A DNA stretch of 64,000 nt from Vermamoeba vermiformis (taxonomy: Eukaryota; Tubulinea; Echinamoebida): assembly GCA_045837725.1 (NCBI GenBank), contig JBEWZL010000263.1:62001-126000 (forward strand), written 5' to 3'. Positions within the stretch are counted from its first letter, which is position 1, and each line of letters starts with the position of its first letter. The position numbers and the translations under genes are program-made. Below the pieces are notes generated by a model. The model saw only the letters and a list, made by a program, of their open reading frames with translations, had not been told where the DNA came from and made no database searches. This document shows, in pieces, positions 57,284 to 64,000 of this stretch.

Positions 57284-59361
57284 ATGGCTGAAGAAACACC
57301 AAAAAATCAACCACAAAATGAAGGAAAATTCTGGAATGTATTATGGAGCTATTTGAAGTCAGATCAGAGTGAAAGCGATGATAAAAATAATTCCAATCAA
57401 AAATCAACTCGATCCAAAAAGAAATCTAGTAAAGTCAATTTCTCGCCTTCAATGCGTCAACGAGACCCTCAAATATTCGATACACCACACACTATACACA
57501 CAGTGACACTAGCGCTGTGGGACAACATCAGTGGCCCTCGTGTAGAACAGTTGTGGACCACACCAGATGTGCATCGACGACTCGCCGAGAACAAACAGCG
57601 CGCAGAACTGCCGGACATGAGCACCGATATGAGTACTGATATGAGTACTGATCTGGGCACTGATGCGACGAGTGACATCAACACAACTAACGACAACAAC
57701 ACGGACGCGAGCACGGAGCCCGACGAGGAGCGGCAGTTGCGCGTGTTGGAGCTGATCGAGCACGTGCCGCGCTATGCCCTGGGCGGCGAGGTGTGGAGTG
57801 ACAGCGATGAACTCACTGCGGTGACACGTGTCACTCTCCGACCTGGCGCTGCGGTGCCCTCCACACGTCCCTCCAGTCGCAAATTTGCAGTTGTTCGTTC
57901 AGTGAAAAGTCAGCACGTGCCACACCACAGTACACGTGATTTGACAGGTGTCACCGCAGAGGTCACTGACGAGACAGCAGTGGACAACAGACCTGTCACC
58001 ACTTTGGCACCTGTCACTCAGCCACCCGCACCACAGTCCACGCCACTGCGCCGGAAAATTCATCTGTTCAGTGAAATAGACACTGCCGTGCTGTCGTGTG
58101 TGTTCCGCACGCATTCAGTGAACGGCGAAGGTGTCGGCACGGACTGCGCGCTGTCACTGTTCTTTGACAGCTGTCATTTGACGACTTTCAACACGTGGCA
58201 GCACGTGCTATACGATCGATTGCAAGAATTGATTCACACGCACGTGACACTGATCAGCAGTGGGGCCCTGGTAGACACAGCCCTGGTGATTCTCAACACC
58301 GATCTGCGCGCTATTTTGAGCTACATGGACGAGCTATTTTTAGCCTCTTCACTGAACCGCGATCACGTGCCACACATCAGTCGATCCCTGCTCGTGGACA
58401 AGACGATCGATCAAGATCTGCTCGCGAGGTACGTACTTGCCTAATTAGGAAAGTGTCGCTGATCAGGTGCAGAGCCATCACGTCACATCTGCAAACACAC
58501 GGCGCGTCCATTGTGGTGGGCAGTGACGCTACACAAGTGGCACTCTGGCTCGAGACACTGGCACTGTTCACACGCCGTGAAGACCGCGCGAAGACAGCTG
58601 TCAACATGACACCTGTCAATGGCTCGCCTGTCACACGCCGTTACGTGCCAGATCTGCTCTTGCAGGGCATCATCAGCAACGATCCAGTACGTGTGACTAT
58701 TTCCTTTTATGGCAATGCTGATCTGCATGCAGGACCAAATCACCGACGAGCACGTGATCCAGTCAATGACACCTGCCACCCTGATCGATCTGACACGTCA
58801 GCAAGTCAAGCAGACACATCTCTTTCATGAATACGCAGTGCTGAGACGCGAGTGGTTGCGCGCCAAGCTCGACAAGGCGCTATTAATAGCCACCAATGCC
58901 GCGCAGACCCCCAAGCTGAACAACCTCTGGCACGCGCGCGAGTCCTTGTTCGTGCAGGTACGCGTGGCAGCACCGCTCGTCGTGCGACTGTTGAAAGAGC
59001 TCTTCTTGCTGCCCACTCGCCACTTGCGCGCAGCTCATTTGCACCACTACACCACGTGGCTGGACAAGCGCGCGATGCTGCTGATCCACTACGTGAGTGG
59101 ACTGATGGCACGCCAGCCCCTGATGACGCACTTGACGGACCCCTCGCTGATCAAGCGCATTCGCACTGACCTCGAACTGCTGCACGATGTGGACTACTCG
59201 CTGATCCTGGCACGTGCGGAGATGATCAGCCCTGGCATATACGTCACACTCACTGGTGATCCGGGCGACATTGAGGAGAAGATTGTAAGTCGCAGTAGTG
59301 GTGGTTTCGATTGTGTACCTAACTATTTTATGTGCAGATCCGACTGTTTGAGAGCTTTTAA
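57284..59361 (+). CDS. C9orf72: C9orf72 orthologue (DENN family), about 4 exons
   Basis: The first exon (57284-58430) has a disordered start, then VTLALWDNISGPRVEQLW, the family's opening strand. An insert with MSTD repeats and another low-complexity stretch follow. DENN-type segments are CALSLFFDSCHLTTFN and AITSHLQTHGASIVVGSDAT, nearly the animal NAISSHLQTCGCSVVVGSS. Next are YVPDLLLQGII, then FLLPTRHLRAAHLHHYTTWL, LLIHYVSGLMARQPLM and SLILARAEMISPGIYVTLTG. The last exon adds RLFESF. C9orf72 pairs with SMCR8 (and WDR41) as a GAP for small GTPases in lysosome and autophagy control. Partners are not in this window. Confidence 0.9.
57617..57665 (+). repeat. 12-bp tandem repeat coding for MSTD units
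   Basis: Three copies of a 12-bp unit encode MSTD, followed by LGTD and ATSD variants, in the disordered insert of C9orf72. A young expansion by slippage is likely. Confidence 0.8.
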
Positions 59362-59422
59362 GATACGCGTAGCTGATTGGTCAGTTGTATTGTAACATAA
59401 ACATGTACATATTTGGATTTAT

Positions 59423-61742
59423 TTACACGAGCACGTGACACACGCTCAATTCCACCAACTGCACGTGTTGTGGACTGTCAATGTTGCGCACCTCGAATTG
59501 ACACTCGGCTTTGGTGTCAAGTGTCAACAAGTGATCTGCACTCACGAATCCCAAGCCTGTCACGTGACCAGTGTGCAGATCGATCTGTTGATCGGTGGTC
59601 ACGAATCCGATCAGCTGAGATTTCACGTAGATTTCACATCCCCAGCGAGTCTTGGCACCAGTGACCCACACGGGGATCAGTCCACCAGGGCTGTTGCGGA
59701 ACAATTCTGAGCGTGCAGCGACCAAGTCCAGCACGTGCGTGAGTGAGGTGTGTTCGCGGAATATCCAGCCACGTGATGTCACTCGCGACCAGTCGATCAT
59801 GAAAGGCGAGTCAATGCCTAATTTGGTATAGTTCAATCGCTTGGAGGCCGGCTTAGCTGACCACGTGCCAGCCCGATCTACCAGGGCCTGCACTGCATAG
59901 CCCCAATAGGCACTGGTGTCAATCGCATGACAGGGGAATGACGCGCTGAGATCACGTGACTGACGAATTGAATTCCGTTGCAGCCAGTCAATGACACGCG
60001 CATGACCGCTGTGAATGAGCGCGTGCCAAAAATGGAAAGCGTAATCACGTGGTCCGACAATTAGCCAGCCATCATGCACTGCTCGCACCAAATTAAGTTC
60101 GATTGTTGAGGCTAAAAATAGCTCTTGCAGCCACGCAATATCTCCTGAATTCTTTTTGCTGTTGAGGGTGCCTGTTGACACGTTGACACCTGTCGCACGT
60201 GGATTGAGTGACACAGGATGATGTTGCGCAATCATGTCCAAATTAGTCAAAGTCTCTACGAGCACGTGCATGTCAATCGGTGTGCTGTCGCGGGACTGAT
60301 TCATGAACGCAAGCCTCGGATCACGTGATTTGACACCAATTGCAGTGCCGTACGGTAGGAGCCCTGGTCGAGAACTGAGCACGTGACGGAGTTGTTGCGT
60401 GTCATCGACCAGGGTCAGCGCATTGACCAGAGCTTGACCAGCGTGGGGTCCTGTCAGTTCAAACAGGAATAAATCTCGTGCTGTCTCCACTTTGACATTT
60501 TGACACTCTTTGACTGCCAGGTTGATCACGTGATCGACCACTTGACACGTGACACGCGGTGTGATCAGCAGCAGCACGTGTTCTGCGAGTCCGTGTTGCC
60601 AAATATAGCGCACAGGCGCCACTGCACCGTACGGATAGTCTGATTTCCTTTTATAGATATAGCCCTGTCCTGCTGCTCGCTGATTGGTTGTTGAGACGTG
60701 TACTAATAAGGAAAAGAGTTGTTCGAGAGGTGCCACCTCCGTGCAAGTCAGTCGAATCACGTGCTCGTATGACGTGTCAAACAGTGTGACACCTGTCATG
60801 TCTGCGCGGTACACTGAACGACTGCCCTTGTCGTGACGGCTGAACGGCACTTTCCATGTTTGGTAAGTGGTGGCTGGCACGAGATCAGCGGGGAGATTGT
60901 GATTGAAGACGGAACACTCCAAGTGACACGTGTCAATCAGTGACCACAACGCAGAGGCAAGTGTCATCATGCAGCGCTTGCTGTACCAGAAGTGCGTTTG
61001 AACACGTGACACCTGCACATTCACTGAACGGTACACGCTGTCAGGGATGTCACGTGCTGTCAACAGTGCAGTGCAGTGTTTGACACCGTGCTGTCCAATG
61101 CACTGCCACACCCACAGCAGATCCACCACGCGCAAATCACGTGCTTGACTCCACGCCACGTCACCGCGCTGCAGTGCTGTCACGTGATCGCGTCGTTTCT
61201 CGCGCCGATATTGCCGACGCTTCTGCTTGCCTTTATTGGCAGGTGGCACGTGCTCTTCATCGTCCTCTGCGGGTGCCTCGCTGTCACGTGCTTCGTTCTT
61301 GCTGTTATCGATCTCCTGTTTGGCGCGCAGCCGCAGATCACGTGATGCACGCACCTTATATGGATTGTGACTCGCTGCTCGACGACGGAGATTTCGCGCC
61401 ACGAGCTGATGCGCGCGCTTGGGGGGAGCGCGTCGGGGCTGATCATCGCGCGACTGCATTGGCGTGAGTGCTAAGAACTCGACCTCTGCCTTGCGTGCCT
61501 CGTAGAGGGATTTGATCGACAGCCGCGTGGGCGTCGAGATGTGGGCTTGCGGGGACTTGTCTGCACGGGACTGAATAATTATGGGAATCAGTGGGTCTCG
61601 ATTGAAATTATCGGCACCATAAATATTAATTCAAAGAAGAGTATTTGAATTTTTGCTGAATATTTTAATGTTAGTTGGATCTGATCACTTGCAACAGATC
61701 CACCATTCAAAAAGTGAGCGTTGGAATGATTATTACCTCCAT
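59423..61742 (-). CDS. POP1: RNase P/MRP subunit POP1, 2 exons
   Basis: A six-base first exon (61737-61742, ATG GAG) joins the long exon (upper end 61570) in frame to give ESRADKSPQAHISTPTRLSI. The POP1 N-terminal signature follows: YEARKAEVEFLA, LVARNLRRRAASHNPYKVRA, KGKQKRRQYRREKRRD and RVQTHFWYSKRCMM (family HxWHAKRxxM). The POPLD-like centre has HVLLLITPRV, and the end has LIPVWVTGAKTRWGCEIYVK and FVTTDQQIDLHTGHVTGLGF. POP1 is the large protein of RNase P and MRP, for tRNA 5' and rRNA processing in the nucleus. The first intron is about 166 bp; the rest of the gene is intronless, unlike its neighbours. Confidence 0.9.
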
Positions 61743-61789
61743 TTGACTACCAATACACTACCACAACACTACTCGTGTGGTGCTCGTGT

Positions 61790-62950
61790 TCACAAAAACT
61801 GAGTTTTATTGGCGCGCAACAAGTGCTGCGTGAGGTCGCGTACACGGCGCTTGAGATAGCAGTTCTGCTGAAACAGGCGCTGAATGGTGCGCTGCTTGGG
61901 CGTGCTGACGTCATCATCTTCATCTGCTGCTGCGGGGGGCACGGGGGGCGAGAGCGGCGAGGACTGGTGATCACGTGCCATGCTCTCAATCACGTGCCAC
62001 TTGAAGGTGCTGGGCGGTGTGTTGTCGCTGTCGTTCACTGAATCAGCACTGTCATTCACTGAACCAACACTGCTGTCACGTGTCACTGACTTCTGATTGG
62101 TCGACTGAGCACGTGTACTCGGGTGCGGAGTGGCACTGTGACACGTGGACCAGCCATTGGTCAGTATCATCGGTGAGCTGTCAATCTGCAGCTCTGACGA
62201 GTGACACGTGTCATCGTCCAGTCGCAACTTGTCTGGGTGAAGTCGCTGCGGGATGTCACGCGTCAGTTCGCACCCTGGCGTGCTGCCTGCAAACATGACA
62301 CGTGACCGAGTGCACGGTGTGACAGGTGTTTCATGAACGACAGCATTTGACACGTTGACAGCGCTCACTGGCTGTTGCTCGTGATTGACACTCGAGACAG
62401 GTCTCTTGTTGACACGGTGAGTGCCGCGCTGGTGCAGCAGTTGTTGCTGTTCAGTGATGTACTTGGTCTTATTGCCTAATATGGTGCGTGCTGTCTCGCT
62501 GCGATGGGATTTCGGCTCGCGTTTGACAGTACGATGCGGATTGTTCCGTTGCTCGTGCACGCGGTGCTCATCGAGTCGTGTGTGTCGTGCAGTGCGAGCA
62601 CGTGGTCGCGGTGACTGCGTGCTGTCAATGTCCTCCACGTGCTCGTTCGGAGCATTCAGCGCTTCGAAGGCTAGCTGGTGCAAGTGTTGCGCCAGGGGAT
62701 TGTCTGATATAGCGTGTGGTACGTATATATCGCCACTTGCACTGGCATATTTGCGGCTGGGTATTACGCGGTGTTCTTGCTTCGGACGTCGTTTTCGAAC
62801 AAAATCCAGAGAGAGCGTCTTGCCGTTGATGCACGGCTGAATATTCTTGGTACCAGAGGTGCCTAATAAACTCGATACAAATTTTCGATGCGCCTTATTC
62901 GTACTCATGGCTTGTGGTGTTGTGTCGCGCAAATGGCGTGTGAAAAACAA
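61790..62950 (-). CDS. Unknown disordered protein, single exon
   Basis: An open frame of 386 residues; translation may begin at the first Met (62950) or at MSTNKAHRKFVSSLLG (62908). A conserved-looking start (HRKFVSSLLGTSGTKNIQP, SLDFVRKRRPKQEHRVIPSR) leads into a long polar region with Ser, Asp and Pro. A C-terminal coiled helix (RTIQRLFQQNCYLKRRVRDL) follows. I do not recognise a family; a cell-cycle or chromatin factor is possible from the basic/Ser-Pro makeup only. Its stop is 47 bp from the POP1 start on the same strand. The exon carries many CACGTG words. Confidence 0.6.
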   Translation of the reverse strand: MFFTRHLRDTTPQAMSTNKAHRKFVSSLLGTSGTKNIQPCINGKTLSLDFVRKRRPKQEHRVIPSRKYASASGDIYVPHAISDNPLAQHLHQLAFEALNAPNEHVEDIDSTQSPRPRARTARHTRLDEHRVHEQRNNPHRTVKREPKSHRSETARTILGNKTKYITEQQQLLHQRGTHRVNKRPVSSVNHEQQPVSAVNVSNAVVHETPVTPCTRSRVMFAGSTPGCELTRDIPQRLHPDKLRLDDDTCHSSELQIDSSPMILTNGWSTCHSATPHPSTRAQSTNQKSVTRDSSVGSVNDSADSVNDSDNTPPSTFKWHVIESMARDHQSSPLSPPVPPAAADEDDDVSTPKQRTIQRLFQQNCYLKRRVRDLTQHLLRANKTQFL

Positions 62951-63052
62951 ATTGCGCAGAATTTCTTAGAAATCATCTGTTTGAATTTGGCGCGAAACAG
63001 TGCCCACAGCTCTACCACACTGTATTGCCACAGACAGCATTAGATAATCAAT
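62951..63052. promoter_or_regulatory. Short divergent promoter at right edge
   Basis: About 100 bp between the unknown disordered protein's first Met and the ATG-only exon at 63053. Divergent start codons imply shared upstream sequence. Confidence 0.4.
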
Positions 63053-64000
63053 ATGGTAGGATGCACACGCGCAACTAGCGTGATATGCGTATCAGATCGC
63101 CATACTATTGCCTAATTAATGCACTACTAATCACCCTATTATCGCCGACTAGTGGCGTCAAGTCAACAAGCTAGCTGCTGCCACTGTGAGTTCACTGCGT
63201 GCTCCCATCCGCAGTACGCTTGCATCTCTCTTCGCTTCACGCGCATCACCGATTAAAAAACGAAACATAGTCATCAATAATATTACCAATATTGTACATA
63301 ACAGCAGACAATATTCAGAGATGAAGGCAAATGATCCGCGTCGGATCTTGCTCGATCTCGAAGCAGAAATAGAGCGCGAACGAGAGGAGTGGCGCCGTGA
63401 CCCCGAAGAGCAGCCGAATGAGTCGCGCTGGCGCAGGTACTGGCGACACGTGCGTCGATTTGCGCGTGCCCACGACCACCAACTGACCCACGTGCTGCTG
63501 GCGTGCGTGATCCTGGGCCTGGCACTGCGCCTGAGCAGCGTGGAGACGCGCCACGACGAGGAGGTGGAGACACTGCGCGCACTGCTGATGACACTGCTGG
63601 CCCTGGTGGAGGAGCAGTCCGTGCAGCACCAACTCGCGGTGAATGCTGAGCTGCAGGAACAGTTGACAGCTGTCACGACACGTGTCACTCAGCTGTCGGC
63701 ACTCAACAAGCAGCAGTTGACGCAGTTGTCACGTGATCTGCTGCTATTAATAGCTCAGCTGCAGGCACAGCTCAACCACGCCACACAACACGCGCACCAT
63801 TCACTGAACACCACCAGTCACGTGATCGCACAGCTCAATCACGTGCTCGACACGCGCAACAAACGACGCAGCGCCAAAAATAGCACGGACAACAATAATA
63901 GCAGTGCTGCGGCTAATAATAGCACCGCAGAGATCAGCGGAACAATTCCCAGCAGCGCACCGACCCCCGCACCAAATGTGGCAAAGAGCGAGGACGGGCG
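63053..64000 (+). CDS. Mitochondrial single-span coiled-coil protein, 5' part
   Basis: The first exon is only ATG (63053-63055) followed by a GTAGGA donor; the next exon begins TGGCGTCAAG after GACTAG. The product begins MWRQVNKLAAATVSSLRAPI and continues Arg-rich to SRQYSEMKA, a mitochondrial presequence. Then come an acidic/basic helix (LEAEIEREREEWRRDP), a membrane span (VLLACVILGLALRL) and a long coiled coil (LQEQLTAVTTRVTQLSALNK). An Asn/Ser-rich stretch reaches the window end with no stop. Family unknown; an inner-membrane organiser is possible. The 3' end lies outside. Confidence 0.6.

Overview
The window is nuclear DNA of a unicellular eukaryote. It is gene-dense, with about 31 protein genes in 64 kb. 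Genes carry many short GT-AG introns, mostly 40-200 bp, and lie on both strands, often head to head with 100-400 bp between start codons. I read introns by joining reading frames across GT/AG pairs and by family similarity; no transcript data were used. The gene set (MOZART1, RAD51D, STRIP, C9orf72, TMEM87-type GOST protein, RasGEF/RGS, PPIL3, condensin) argues for a free-living protist of the Amorphea (amoebozoan or unicellular relative of animals and fungi). I cannot name the genus. No retroviral, LTR, Polinton, transposase, CRISPR, rRNA or tRNA sequence was recognised.

Left part (1-26.5 kb): a HAM1-like protein, a mitochondrial PrmB-type methyltransferase, a small Cys-containing membrane protein, a large SAM/GBP-like GTPase/RING/patatin fusion, RRP7, a RasGEFN-RasGEF-RGS signalling protein, MOZART1, RAD51D, an acidic protein, a dienelactone hydrolase, APRT, VPS41 and a UBC4/5-type E2.

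Middle part (26.7-43.6 kb): a zinc-knuckle protein, an ARL6IP1-like ER membrane protein, tRNA isopentenyltransferase, a PP2C phosphatase, a GOST seven-helix protein, a condensin CAP-G subunit fused to a BRCT-containing tail, mitochondrial RCC1L, cyclophilin PPIL3 and a dual-specificity phosphatase.

Right part (45.2-64 kb): a DH-PH RhoGEF, STRIP/FAM40, a glycerol kinase with a mitochondrial presequence, an unknown membrane protein, golgin TMF1, a C9orf72 orthologue, POP1, an unknown disordered protein, and the start of a mitochondrial coiled-coil membrane protein.

The most unusual signal is not a gene. From about 40 kb rightward, and strongest from 48 to 64 kb, exons, introns and spacers alike carry exact short palindromes: CACGTG, TGACA-NN-TGTCA, CTAWWWWTAG, CCW6GG and TTCASTGAA. 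These look like binding sites for bHLH, TALE/T-box, MEF2, SRF and STAT-type factors and are far above chance. Some short introns are built almost wholly from them. The left 40 kb nearly lacks them.
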